The notes under the pieces were generated by a model, which was not told the origin of the DNA, searched no databases, and saw only the letters and a program-made list of their open reading frames with translations. From an uncultured bacterium (GTDB taxonomy: Bacteria > Verrucomicrobiota > Lentisphaeria > Victivallales > UBA1829): a stretch of 24,313 nt of DNA. The DNA lies in NCBI GenBank assembly GCA_900548385.1, contig URKJ01000054.1, positions 1-24,313 of the forward strand. The letters run 5' to 3'. A program made the translations under genes and the position numbers. How positions within the stretch are numbered: position 1 is the stretch's first letter; every line of letters begins with the position of its first letter. This document shows, piece by piece, positions 1-7,407 of this stretch.

Positions 1-1339
1 CTTTCCGTGCCCAGATATAGACCGGAATACCGACGACCAGGAAGAGGAACGCCATCAGCAGATAGGTGAGCCCCGCCGCATAGATCATCCAGACCGCATA
101 CAGCGTTCCGGCGACACCGCAGACAAGGGCGAACCCTGCCTTGACCGTTGCTTTCGCCGGATATTGGTGAGTCGCGCACATCTTCCAGAGATATGCACAG
201 CACGCCAGATACGGCGGCAGAATCATCACTGCCGTAACCGACAGCATGGTGTTCCATGCGTTGTTCGCGAAATAAACCAGAATCATGGCAACCTGCATCA
301 TGAAACTGGTGACCCACAGGGATACGCTCGGTGTCTCATTCCGGTTCTCTTTCGTGAAGATCTTCGGGAATGTTCCGTCAAGAGCTGCCGCCTGCGGAAT
401 CTGCGCAATCATGATGGTGAATGCCAACCAGCTGGTGAGCAGCGCCACGATCACGCCGAGGTTCATCACAACGCCGCCCCATGTGCCGACAACATCGGAA
501 AGCAGAGGCGCCGTGGACGGATTTGCAAGTCCGCCAAGCTGCGGCTGATACATCCTTCCGAACGGCAGAATCGAAAGCAGTGCGTAGATCACCAGACAGC
601 CGAGGAAGCCGAACAGAGTAGCGGTTCCGACCGATTTCTGGTCTTTCGCCCGTGAAGAAACCACCACAGCGCCTTCAATACCGATGAACGCCCAGAGAGT
701 CACAAGCATTGTCGATTTGACCTGTGAAAGCAGAGAGCCGAGAGGACGGATACCGTCTGCGGCAATCGCTTCATGTCCCCACATGTCCGTCGTAAAGACC
801 GACCAGCGGAAAGAAAATATCATGATGACGATGAACAGCAGAATCGGCACGAGTTTGAAAATCGTTCCTACTGTATTGATGAATGCCGCCTGTCTGGTTC
901 CGCGTAATACGAGGATGTTCATTACCCAGATCATGATGGAACCGCCGATAATGGACGGAATGTTATTTCCCCCCTTGAACGTTCCCGGGAAAAAGTAATC
1001 CAAAGCATCCATCAGAAGAACGGCATAACCGACGTTTCCGAAGATGTTGCAGAGCCAGTATGCCCACGCCATCTGGAATCCGGCGAATTTGCCGAATCCC
1101 AGACGTGCATAAGCATAAATTCCGGCGGTGGCGTCGGGACGCGCGTCGGAAAGAATGCGGAAGGTGTTGGCGATGAAGTACATGCCCACCCCCGTAATGA
1201 TCCATGCGATAATGACTTCCATGACAGCCGCGCCCTGTGCCATGTTCTGCGGAAGACTGAAAATGCCTCCGCCGATCATGGCACTGACTACGATAGCCGC
1301 CAATGGAATCACTCCAAGTTTTTTTGTGTTGTCTGCCAT
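1..1339 (-). CDS. Basic amino acid antiporter, ArcD/AaxC-like (APC superfamily), 3' end cut by window edge
   Basis: Reading the minus strand from the ATG at 1339 gives 446 codons, open to the window edge. The protein starts MADNTKKLGVIPLAAIVVSA and continues with the APA-family first-helix signature SAMIGGGIFSLPQNMA, followed by about eleven further hydrophobic stretches. A mid-protein block WAFIGIEGAVVVSSRAKDQK and the following LLSILPFGRM resemble arginine/ornithine (ArcD) and arginine/agmatine (AaxC) exchangers; this is family recognition from memory. Family members are about 470-480 aa, so only a short C-terminal tail is missing. A GGGAG ribosome site lies 7 nt before the ATG. The gene sits 15 bp downstream of the ferritin-like gene and probably shares its transcript. 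The inner-membrane exchange role is well supported by family. The exact substrate pair (ornithine, agmatine, lysine/cadaverine) is not resolved. Confidence 0.85.
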   Translation of the reverse strand, partial: MADNTKKLGVIPLAAIVVSAMIGGGIFSLPQNMAQGAAVMEVIIAWIITGVGMYFIANTFRILSDARPDATAGIYAYARLGFGKFAGFQMAWAYWLCNIFGNVGYAVLLMDALDYFFPGTFKGGNNIPSIIGGSIMIWVMNILVLRGTRQAAFINTVGTIFKLVPILLFIVIMIFSFRWSVFTTDMWGHEAIAADGIRPLGSLLSQVKSTMLVTLWAFIGIEGAVVVSSRAKDQKSVGTATLFGFLGCLVIYALLSILPFGRMYQPQLGGLANPSTAPLLSDVVGTWGGVVMNLGVIVALLTSWLAFTIMIAQIPQAAALDGTFPKIFTKENRNETPSVSLWVTSFMMQVAMILVYFANNAWNTMLSVTAVMILPPYLACCAYLWKMCATHQYPAKATVKAGFALVCGVAGTLYAVWMIYAAGLTYLLMAFLFLVVGIPVYIWARK

Positions 1340-1354
1340 AATCGATCTCCCGGT

Positions 1355-1669
1355 TTACTGCTTTGCAGCGACCTTTTTCAGAAGTGCTTCCACTTCTTTG
1401 GCTCCTGCATCGTAATGGGCGAACTCGTCCGGTGCAAGCTCTTTCAGCAGACGGAGAAACTCTCCGGCGTGAACGCGTTCTTCATCGGCGATATCCTCCA
1501 GGACTGCTTTCGATCTTTCGCAGTCGATGGAGTCGATCAGCTGAGTATAGAGCCCCGCGGCTTCATACTCTGCGGCGATCATGTAACGGATCGCGCGGAT
1601 CAGTTCGCTTTTGGTGAGTTTGCGTTCGGCTTTAACGGACGACGGCAGTGATGAACAGAATTCAGGCAT
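1355..1669 (-). CDS. Encapsulated-ferritin-like (EncFtn family) protein
   Basis: A 104-aa all-helical protein. After a roughly 17-residue N-terminal lead come two helices: LTKSELIRAIRYMIAAEYEA (19-38) and the motif IADEERVHAGEF (60-71), characteristic of encapsulin-associated ferritins. The iron-site residues of the Rhodospirillum rubrum EncFtn as I recall them (E32, Y39, E62, H65) map with a constant offset to E34, Y41, E64 and H67. It is therefore likely a decameric two-helix ferroxidase that oxidises Fe(II). The C-terminus (KEVEALLKKVAAKQ) shows no obvious encapsulin cargo-loading peptide, and no encapsulin shell gene is in the window. The start is fixed by a GGGGGGAT ribosome site 8 nt upstream. 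It is followed 15 bp later by the antiporter gene. Generic rubrerythrin-like is the alternative name; the single half-size ferritin repeat favours EncFtn. Confidence 0.8.
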   Translation of the reverse strand: MPEFCSSLPSSVKAERKLTKSELIRAIRYMIAAEYEAAGLYTQLIDSIDCERSKAVLEDIADEERVHAGEFLRLLKELAPDEFAHYDAGAKEVEALLKKVAAKQ

Positions 1670-1731
1670 TTTTCAATCCCCCCAGTTTGATAAGTTTCAT
1701 CCGGACCCCCTGTCCGAATGTTCTGAAAGAC

Positions 1732-1759
1732 AAAATAACGGCTTTTTTTCATTTTGCAA
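1732..1759 (-). promoter_or_regulatory. Possible promoter of the EncFtn-like gene
   Basis: On the minus strand TTGCAA (1754-1759) and TATTTT (1732-1737) are separated by 16 bp, in an AT-rich spacer between the upstream terminator and the EncFtn ribosome site. Only moderate matches to the sigma-70 consensus. Confidence 0.35.
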
Positions 1760-1815
1760 GCGGGGAAAAATACGCTGACAAATCAATGTTAGCTGTTTTT
1801 CGCGGAGTTTGTTTC

Positions 1816-1882
1816 TCAAAAAAAATGAAAAAAATAAAACAGGACGTCCCCGGAAGATCAAACAAACCGGGGACGTCCTGTT
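1816..1882 (-). terminator. Strong intrinsic terminator of the hemerythrin-fold gene
   Basis: A perfect 16-bp inverted repeat (1838-1853 with 1867-1882, arms AACAGGACGTCCCCGG and its complement, 13-nt loop) lies 22 bp past the stop of the minus-strand gene. On the minus strand it runs straight into a long T-rich tract (1816-1837). It insulates the ferritin/antiporter pair from the gene upstream. Confidence 0.9.
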
Positions 1883-1904
1883 CCTGACCCGATACGGGAT
1901 TGTG

Positions 1905-2393
1905 TTACTGTCGTGCGGCAGGAAGCCAGACACGGGTTCCGATCAGTTCCATGCGGTGAAGCGGGACCGGCGCATACGTCAGATGCCCGTTTTCGGCAAG
2001 TCCTTTCTGAAACGCTTCGGTTTTCAGCGGACCGTTCATATTGCGCACATAGGAGGCAAACCAGTTTTTCAGGAATGCCGTCAGCTCATCCGCCCGTTCG
2101 CGTCTTGTTTCCAGACTGGAAGCGGCACGGCCGATTTCGCCCAGAAAATACGCATGAGATTTCCGCTGAAGTTCGAGGATCGCAAACTGATGTTCTTCCA
2201 GCCAGCGTTCCTGCTCGGCAAAGCAGCGTTCAAACTTACGGATCAGTTTGAGGATCTCCTTGCGGAATGAGTGGTCAATGTTCATCCGCCCGGTTTTCAG
2301 CTTCCGTTCCAGTTCCGCGATGTCCCGCAGAAGTGCATCGTTGCTGTGGTCCAGCGCCCGGATCCCGATTGATGTGTGTTCCAGACTGTTCAT
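1905..2393 (-). CDS. Hemerythrin-fold protein with degenerate metal site
   Basis: 162 aa from the ATG at 2393. An in-frame ATG at 2408 is less likely, because GGAGGG lies between the two and fits as the ribosome site of the second. The chain aligns without gaps to the bacteriohemerythrin pattern: IGIRALDHSNDALL (9-22) replaces IGxxxIDxQHxxLF; CFAEQERWL (57-65) replaces HFxxEExxM; QRKSH (76-80) replaces HxxxH; WFASYVRNMN (111-120) replaces WLxxHIxxxD. Against the seven canonical ligands this gives N18, C57, Q61, Q76, H80, Y115 and N120, so only one histidine survives. The four-helix bundle looks intact (hydrophobic periodicity, no signal peptide), so it is a cytoplasmic protein that probably cannot bind a diiron-oxo centre in the usual way. 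It has its own promoter and a strong terminator. Function unknown; scaffold, sensor or ligand-binding roles are possible. Confidence 0.65.
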   Translation of the reverse strand: MNSLEHTSIGIRALDHSNDALLRDIAELERKLKTGRMNIDHSFRKEILKLIRKFERCFAEQERWLEEHQFAILELQRKSHAYFLGEIGRAASSLETRRERADELTAFLKNWFASYVRNMNGPLKTEAFQKGLAENGHLTYAPVPLHRMELIGTRVWLPAARQ

Positions 2394-2458
2394 GGTCGTT
2401 CCCTCCATAGTTTTTTATTTTGTTGTCTGATTCTGTATGACAGCGGGGGGATAATGAC

Positions 2459-2486
2459 AATATAGAGGGCGCATGTTAAAAATCAA
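2459..2486 (-). promoter_or_regulatory. Promoter of the hemerythrin-fold gene
   Basis: Minus strand TTGATT (2481-2486), 16-bp spacer, TATATT (2459-2464), about 65 bp before the chosen start codon. Divergent from the dehydrogenase promoter at 2634-2661. Confidence 0.55.
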
Positions 2487-2633
2487 GTCTGTTTTTCCGG
2501 AACCGGATTATTTATTCGCCATTCCGAACGGAAAAAACGGACGGAAAAAGTTCATATTGCAGACGAATCACCACTCTTCCGTTCGCATTGTGAACGCCTT
2601 GTTCTTTTTATGAAAATCATCGTGGTTTTCCGG

Positions 2634-2661
2634 TTGTATTTATTTCCCGGACCGTTATTTT
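2634..2661 (+). promoter_or_regulatory. Promoter of the first SDR gene
   Basis: TTGTAT (2634-2639), 16-bp spacer, TATTTT (2656-2661), about 34 bp before the ATG at 2695. Moderate consensus match; no other candidate is better placed. Confidence 0.45.
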
Positions 2662-2694
2662 ATCGGAATAAAGCAAAAAAACGGAGGATTTGTC

Positions 2695-3447
2695 ATGAAA
2701 GAGCTGGAGGGAAAAATCGCACTTGTGACCGGGGCTTCACGCGGCCTCGGTCGCGGAATCGCGGAGGTGCTGGCGGAAAAAGGCGCGGCGGTGATCGTAA
2801 ATTACCGGACGGACGCCGCCCATGCGGAGAGCCTTTGTGAGGAGATCCGCGCAAAGGGCGGAACGGCGGTTCCGTTTCAGGCGGATGTGGGAAAACGGGA
2901 AGATACAGACGTCCTGTTCGATTATATCAAAACCGGGTTCGGACGTCTGGATATTCTGGTCAACAATGCCGGAACCACCAAGGCTCAGGACATCTTTGAG
3001 ACATCCGAAGCCGATTGGGATTTCATCCTTCAAACGAATCTCAAAAGTCTGTTCCTCATGTGCAAACGTGCAATGGAGATCATGCGGGAACAGAAAAGCG
3101 GGCGGATCATCAACATGTCGTCGATCGTCGCTTACCGCGGCGCATTGTTCGGTCATGTCCACTATGCGGCGACCAAAGCGGGAATTCTCGGATTCACCCG
3201 CACGCTTGCCCGTACCGGCGCACCGTATAATATCACGGTCAACGCACTCGCTCCTGGAATCATCGAAACGGAGCTGCTGTTTCAGACTCACGGAGCGGAA
3301 GGCGTTGCCAAGCTGGCAAAAACCGTTCCGCTCGGTCTTGGAAAAGTCCGCGATGTCGGCCTTGCCGCCGCGTTTCTCTCCGGCGAGGGCGGACGCTATC
3401 TCACCGGCCTCTGCCTTGACATCAACGGCGGTATGAATTTTCACTGA
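2695..3447 (+). CDS. Short-chain dehydrogenase/reductase, FabG-like
   Basis: 250 aa with a complete classical SDR layout. The cofactor loop TGASRGLG is at 12-19, NNAG at 90-93, N115, the catalytic serine in MSSIV (S143), and YAATK (Y157, K161). After beta-2 the sequence reads VIVNYRTD rather than an acidic end, which points to NADP(H) preference. The closing segment GRYLTGLCLDINGGM is the usual SDR C-terminus. The start is supported by GGAGG seven nt upstream. Cytoplasmic NADPH-linked oxidoreductase of 3-oxoacyl, sugar or polyol type; the substrate cannot be read from sequence, and calling it the fatty-acid FabG would be an overreach because no fab genes are near. It converges on the GH42-like gene with only 6 bp between stop codons, leaving no room for a hairpin. 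Confidence 0.9.
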   Translation: MKELEGKIALVTGASRGLGRGIAEVLAEKGAAVIVNYRTDAAHAESLCEEIRAKGGTAVPFQADVGKREDTDVLFDYIKTGFGRLDILVNNAGTTKAQDIFETSEADWDFILQTNLKSLFLMCKRAMEIMREQKSGRIINMSSIVAYRGALFGHVHYAATKAGILGFTRTLARTGAPYNITVNALAPGIIETELLFQTHGAEGVAKLAKTVPLGLGKVRDVGLAAAFLSGEGGRYLTGLCLDINGGMNFH

Positions 3448-3453
3448 TCCCGG

Positions 3454-5601
3454 TCAGAACATCCGGTACAGCACGGTTTCGCCGCGTTTGAGCTTCAGAT
3501 GCAGTTCACGCGACGGAACCGTTGTTTTTTCTCCGGTAATGACGTTTTCAAACAGGCCCGCCTGAGCAAACGGAACGGTCAGTTCGCCGTCCAGTTTACT
3601 GTGAAGTCCGAACCAGCCGGGACCGGTGAATACCTGATCGCCGCGTTCCGAATAGATATGCACCCCGGCTTCTCTCGCAAATTTCGTCAATATGCAGGAT
3701 GGCAGTTCGGGGGAGGCGGACCAGATGCTGCGCCAGTCGCCGAACTGTTTTTCCGCAAGCGCCGTGCCGTTGCCGTTCGTCTGATTGACAATCGTCGTGC
3801 CGTTGACAAAATAACCGAGGGAACGCGCCGCGGGATCGTTCGCCGTCAGGCGCGGGTAGACCGCACGGGTGAGTCCGTAGGAGATCCGCATTCCGTTGAT
3901 CCAGGTTTCAGTCAGCATGGGCATGATTCCCTGTTCGACGCCGGCAAACCGGATGCCGGTCAGCTCTTCCGCGTTTGCGGCACTGCGCTTCCCGTCGTGA
4001 ATATACCCCGGAGCATAAAACCAGAGCAGGGAACGGCTGCGGCATGCGACATGCCGTTTCACCACATCGCGGATCGGGCCGGACATCGCAATACTGTTGA
4101 GGAAAATACAGAATTTATACTGTTCCAGCCGTCCGCTTTGAATCAGCAGAGGAATGTCCTCTTCCTGAAACAGGTCGTAAGATGCGCCGATCGCGCCGAT
4201 TTCAAACAGCTGCTGTTCGATCAGGTTTCCGGTCAGCGGGGCAGGGGTGTCCCGCATGTAAAAACTGCTTTCCAGAGAAACAAAAACCGCGATTTCCGCC
4301 TTGCTCCTCCGGTCGGCAAGATGCTGTTCCGCGAATACGCGCAGACGGCTGAATTCCTCGCGCAGACGCTCATCCAGAAACCAGTTGGTCCCGTAAAGGT
4401 CCATCCACCATTGGGATCCGCCGGCCCGCCAGGTCTCCATGAAGTTCCGGCGTTCCGCATGGACCGACTCTTCCGCGGTTGCGGGGATATATCCATGATG
4501 TTCCCGCTGGACGACGTGAGTCCCGGTATCGTCTTCATTATAGAAAAATTTGCCGTTGGCAATGATGCTTCCGGGGATCATCTGCGGTAGAACCGTTCCG
4601 CCGTTCTGCCGGGCGCCGTAACTCAGAGGCCCGCAGATGAAATCGACATTCTCCGAACGCAGGACCTTGGTCAGTGCACTGTGTCCGACGGTCGTCTGCG
4701 TGGAATTGCCGACGAGGTTGATATAACCGTAAAACACACCGAACAGCTTTTCGCGTCCAAGTTTTTTCAGTGTCTGTTTGACCGTTTTTGCTTCAAGCAG
4801 AATTGTATCCGCCATCAGATCGGAGGAGAATTTCTGAAAATCAATCAGGTCGGCTTCCGTTTCCGGCAGCAGCAAGGCAGGGGTGCGAACGGTGTAGTTG
4901 ACGAACCGTTCCGCTGCGGGAAGCGGAATCTCTTCAAAATCACGGTATCCGGTATGCCAACGGCGGTTGAGCTCACCGATTTCCGGATATTGCTGCTTCA
5001 GCCAGATGCGGAACGCGCGGTTCTGGGCTTTGCTGAACTCGCAGATGGAATCCCACCACTGATAGGTATGTTCGCCGCAGTGTCCCATTCCGGTGTGGTA
5101 GCCGATGATATGTTCGCTCCAGCGCGATTCGAAATGCTCAATCGTCTTTGCCAGCGTCTCCGTCCAGAGAGATCTCCACGATTCCGCGGCGATGTTCGGA
5201 CGCGGTGCCGTGACGTACTTCCGTTTATTGACGTCGTAGTTGAGCTGTACTTCATCCGGATGGCTCTTGAGCCACCAGACAGGAGCATTCAGGATAATGC
5301 GCGGCAGAATTTTGATTTCCGGATTGACCGCAATCAGCATGGACATGGTCCGGTCGATGTTTTCCGGGGTCATGCGCATACGGTCCATTGCTCCGTCCAG
5401 GGTGGTTCGTTCTTCATCCGGAACATTGTCGTTTTCCACGAAGAGATTTCCCATGAACGAATAAAAATTGACTCCCGCATCGCGGAACAGTGCAGTGTCC
5501 TTTTCATTCGGATAACGATTCCAGTTCATCAACCCGGTGACCGGCCGGTCATTCAGATAAACGGTCGGCATACCGTTGTACGGCGCAATTTTTACATCCA
5601 T
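3454..5601 (-). CDS. GH42-like glycoside hydrolase (beta-galactosidase superfamily type)
   Basis: 715 aa, cytoplasmic (no signal peptide, starts MDVKIAPYNGMPTVYLND). The N-terminal half follows the clan-A barrel plan used by GH42: FRDAGVNFYSF (39-49), IKILPRIILNAPVWW (96-110), then HIIGYHTGMGHCGEHTY (164-180) with E177 as likely acid/base, and KFFYNEDDTGTH (351-362) with E356 as likely nucleophile. Residues about 425-600 look like a Rossmann-like trimerisation or GATase-type domain (CIFLNSIAMSGPIRDVV), and the C-terminus looks like a small beta domain ending GETVLYRMF. These domain limits are inferred. An AGGA ribosome site is 8 nt upstream. It lies 30 bp behind the Wzm-like permease, so it is the second gene of that operon. 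The substrate is unknown; beta-galactoside is only the family default. A more remote GH family is possible because the GH42 motifs are not exact. Confidence 0.75.
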   Translation of the reverse strand: MDVKIAPYNGMPTVYLNDRPVTGLMNWNRYPNEKDTALFRDAGVNFYSFMGNLFVENDNVPDEERTTLDGAMDRMRMTPENIDRTMSMLIAVNPEIKILPRIILNAPVWWLKSHPDEVQLNYDVNKRKYVTAPRPNIAAESWRSLWTETLAKTIEHFESRWSEHIIGYHTGMGHCGEHTYQWWDSICEFSKAQNRAFRIWLKQQYPEIGELNRRWHTGYRDFEEIPLPAAERFVNYTVRTPALLLPETEADLIDFQKFSSDLMADTILLEAKTVKQTLKKLGREKLFGVFYGYINLVGNSTQTTVGHSALTKVLRSENVDFICGPLSYGARQNGGTVLPQMIPGSIIANGKFFYNEDDTGTHVVQREHHGYIPATAEESVHAERRNFMETWRAGGSQWWMDLYGTNWFLDERLREEFSRLRVFAEQHLADRRSKAEIAVFVSLESSFYMRDTPAPLTGNLIEQQLFEIGAIGASYDLFQEEDIPLLIQSGRLEQYKFCIFLNSIAMSGPIRDVVKRHVACRSRSLLWFYAPGYIHDGKRSAANAEELTGIRFAGVEQGIMPMLTETWINGMRISYGLTRAVYPRLTANDPAARSLGYFVNGTTIVNQTNGNGTALAEKQFGDWRSIWSASPELPSCILTKFAREAGVHIYSERGDQVFTGPGWFGLHSKLDGELTVPFAQAGLFENVITGEKTTVPSRELHLKLKRGETVLYRMF

Positions 5602-5631
5602 TTTCAGGTTCCTTTGTTTATCGCTCCGCTG

Positions 5632-6483
5632 TCAGATGATATCCGCAAAACGGCGTTCCATGGAACGGAACATAAAATACCCTATGATCAGCAGCAGAAA
5701 CGACAACAGGAGGGAAAGCCAGACCGCGGGAAGATAAAGCGGAGTCCCGAACAGCGACCAGCGGACGCCGTCAATGACCCCCGCCAGCGGATTGAGACTG
5801 TACAGCAGCCGCCACTGTTCCGGAACGATCCCGCCGACAAAGCCGACCGGGGAAATGTACGTTCCCAACTGCAGGGCAAACGGAACGACATAGCGGAAAT
5901 CGCGGAACCGCACATTCCATGCCGAGAGAATGCAGGTCGCCCCCATTGAAACCATCCCCCCCAGCAGAATAAACAGCGGCAGAAACAGCAGGCGCCAGCC
6001 GGGGATGTAACGGTACCAGAAAAACAGCGGCACAAAAAGCAGAAGAGAGATCATGAGATCCACCAGACAGACGGCCATGCTTGTTGCCGGAATGATCAGT
6101 CGCGGAAAGTAAACTTTTGCGACCAGTCCGTTGTTGATCAGCAGGGATTCGCTGCCCATGGAAACGGTATTGCTGAAAAACTGCCAGATCAGCATGCCGG
6201 AATAGGCGATCAGCGGATAGGGAATCCCGTCCGAGGGCAGATTGGCGATCTTCCCGAACACGATGGTAAGCACGAGCATTCCCAGCAGCGGACGGATCAC
6301 GCCCCACGCGAGCCCGATAAACGTCTGCTTGTAACGGACGGTTATATCCCGCCACGTCAGAATCAGAAACAGTTCCCGGTATGTCCAGAGATCGCGCAGA
6401 TAGCGGCTCTGCGGATGCCCCGCCCTGATATGCAGAAAATATTCTTTTTTTGCCGAGTTCGTCTGTTTCATCTTTCGTTCCAT
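5632..6483 (-). CDS. ABC-2 type polysaccharide export permease, Wzm/TagG-like
   Basis: 283 aa. After an amphipathic N-terminal segment comes the family block LWTYRELFLILTWRDITVRYKQTFIGLAWGVIRPL (32-66), then about six membrane helices, with the signatures AYSGMLIWQFFSN, LVAKVYFPRLIIP, FRDFRYVVPFALQLGTYISPVGF and LNPLAGVIDGVRW. These are diagnostic of permeases exporting O-antigen, teichoic acid or capsule glycans across the inner membrane with a Wzt/TagH ATPase. No such ATPase is near; the only ABC ATPase in the window (11998-13101) is of the MalK import class. The start could be the ATG at 6471 (M5), which has GGAA seven nt upstream and leaves a normal leader from the predicted promoter. The ATG at 6483 would have a leader of only about 10 nt. 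The GH42-like gene follows after 30 bp. Confidence 0.88.
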   Translation of the reverse strand: MERKMKQTNSAKKEYFLHIRAGHPQSRYLRDLWTYRELFLILTWRDITVRYKQTFIGLAWGVIRPLLGMLVLTIVFGKIANLPSDGIPYPLIAYSGMLIWQFFSNTVSMGSESLLINNGLVAKVYFPRLIIPATSMAVCLVDLMISLLLFVPLFFWYRYIPGWRLLFLPLFILLGGMVSMGATCILSAWNVRFRDFRYVVPFALQLGTYISPVGFVGGIVPEQWRLLYSLNPLAGVIDGVRWSLFGTPLYLPAVWLSLLLSFLLLIIGYFMFRSMERRFADII

Positions 6484-6499
6484 TCCGGTTATTCCGGTA

Positions 6500-6527
6500 A
6501 ATATATCTTGCTTTTACGCTTTTTCAA
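6500..6527 (-). promoter_or_regulatory. Promoter of the permease-hydrolase operon
   Basis: Minus strand TTGAAA (6522-6527), 16-bp spacer, TATATT (6500-6505). Sits back to back with the plus-strand promoter at 6550-6577, with 22 bp between their -35 boxes, so both could be controlled by one bound regulator. Confidence 0.6.
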
Positions 6528-6549
6528 TATGCCGGATGGTTCTTTTGCC

Positions 6550-6577
6550 TTGAAAAAACAGGACTGTGCGTTATACT
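6550..6577 (+). promoter_or_regulatory. Promoter of the second SDR gene
   Basis: TTGAAA (6550-6555), 16-bp spacer, TATACT (6572-6577); close to the sigma-70 consensus. The start at about 6584 leaves a leader of about 30 nt carrying the CGGAGAA ribosome site. Confidence 0.65.
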
Positions 6578-6613
6578 ATTTTATGATTGCATCAACAGAA
6601 CGGAGAAATTAAA

Positions 6614-7366
6614 ATGAAATCATTATCGGGAAAAGTTGCCATTGTAACCGGCGGAGCGAAAGGGATCGGAGAAGCGATAGTTCGACGGTTTGCCGCAGAC
6701 GGCGCCAAGGTCGTGATCGCGGATATGGATACGGAATGCGGCAACGCTCTGGCGGCGGAGTTGAATACGCCGTTTGTCGCCTGCGATGTGGCATCGGAAA
6801 CGGATGTCCGCAATGTCATGGATTTTACAGACCGGACGTTCGGACGGCTTGATATTCTGGTCAATGATGCCGCATGGCAGCTCAACAAACCGCTGCTGGA
6901 GACCACGACCGCGGAGTTCGAGCGGGTTATGAATGTAAATGTCACCGGAACCTTTCAGTTTATGCGGGAAGCCGCGAATTACATGATTGCAAAGCAAATC
7001 CATGGAGCGATCGTCAACTTTTCCTCCACGTTTGCAGTCGTCGGTTCGCCGGGGTATCTGGCATATCACGCCTCCAAAGGAGCGATCAGCTCCATGACCC
7101 GCGCCGCCGCCATTGCTCTTCTGCCGCACAACATCAAAGTCAACGCCGTCGCTCCCGGCACGACGGACACTCCGGGATTGCATGACGGCGCCCGCGATAC
7201 CGGAAACGAAGCAGAAGGACTCGCCGGATTTCTGGCTCTTCAGCCGTTGAAGCGTTTCGGAAAACCGGAAGAGATTGCAAATGTGGTCCGGTTTCTTGCC
7301 GGTGAAGAGTCGGATTATATCCGCGGCGCCACCGTGATGGCGGATGGCGGTTACACGATCGTATAA
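6614..7366 (+). CDS. Short-chain dehydrogenase/reductase, NAD-type
   Basis: 250 aa from the ATG at 6614, chosen because GGAG lies 8 nt upstream; reading further up would put codons inside the leader. Classical SDR motifs: TGGAKGIG (12-19), aspartate D37 closing beta-2 (VVIADMD), which favours NAD(H) over NADP(H), NDAA at 84-87 in place of NNAG, S138 in NFSST, YHASK (Y151, K155) and GATVMADGGYTIV at the C-terminus. The S-to-Y distance of 13 matches the family. Likely a soluble dehydrogenase of sugar, polyol or acid type. It is divergent from the permease/hydrolase operon, and its nearest plus-strand partner is the MGMT-domain gene 41 bp downstream. The N-to-D change in the NNAG motif is a tolerated variant, not an inactivation. 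The physiological substrate is not deducible. Confidence 0.9.
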   Translation: MKSLSGKVAIVTGGAKGIGEAIVRRFAADGAKVVIADMDTECGNALAAELNTPFVACDVASETDVRNVMDFTDRTFGRLDILVNDAAWQLNKPLLETTTAEFERVMNVNVTGTFQFMREAANYMIAKQIHGAIVNFSSTFAVVGSPGYLAYHASKGAISSMTRAAAIALLPHNIKVNAVAPGTTDTPGLHDGARDTGNEAEGLAGFLALQPLKRFGKPEEIANVVRFLAGEESDYIRGATVMADGGYTIV

Positions 7367-7407
7367 CCGGGCTGTTTGTTTATTCCGAAACGGAAAACGG
7401 TGCTTTC

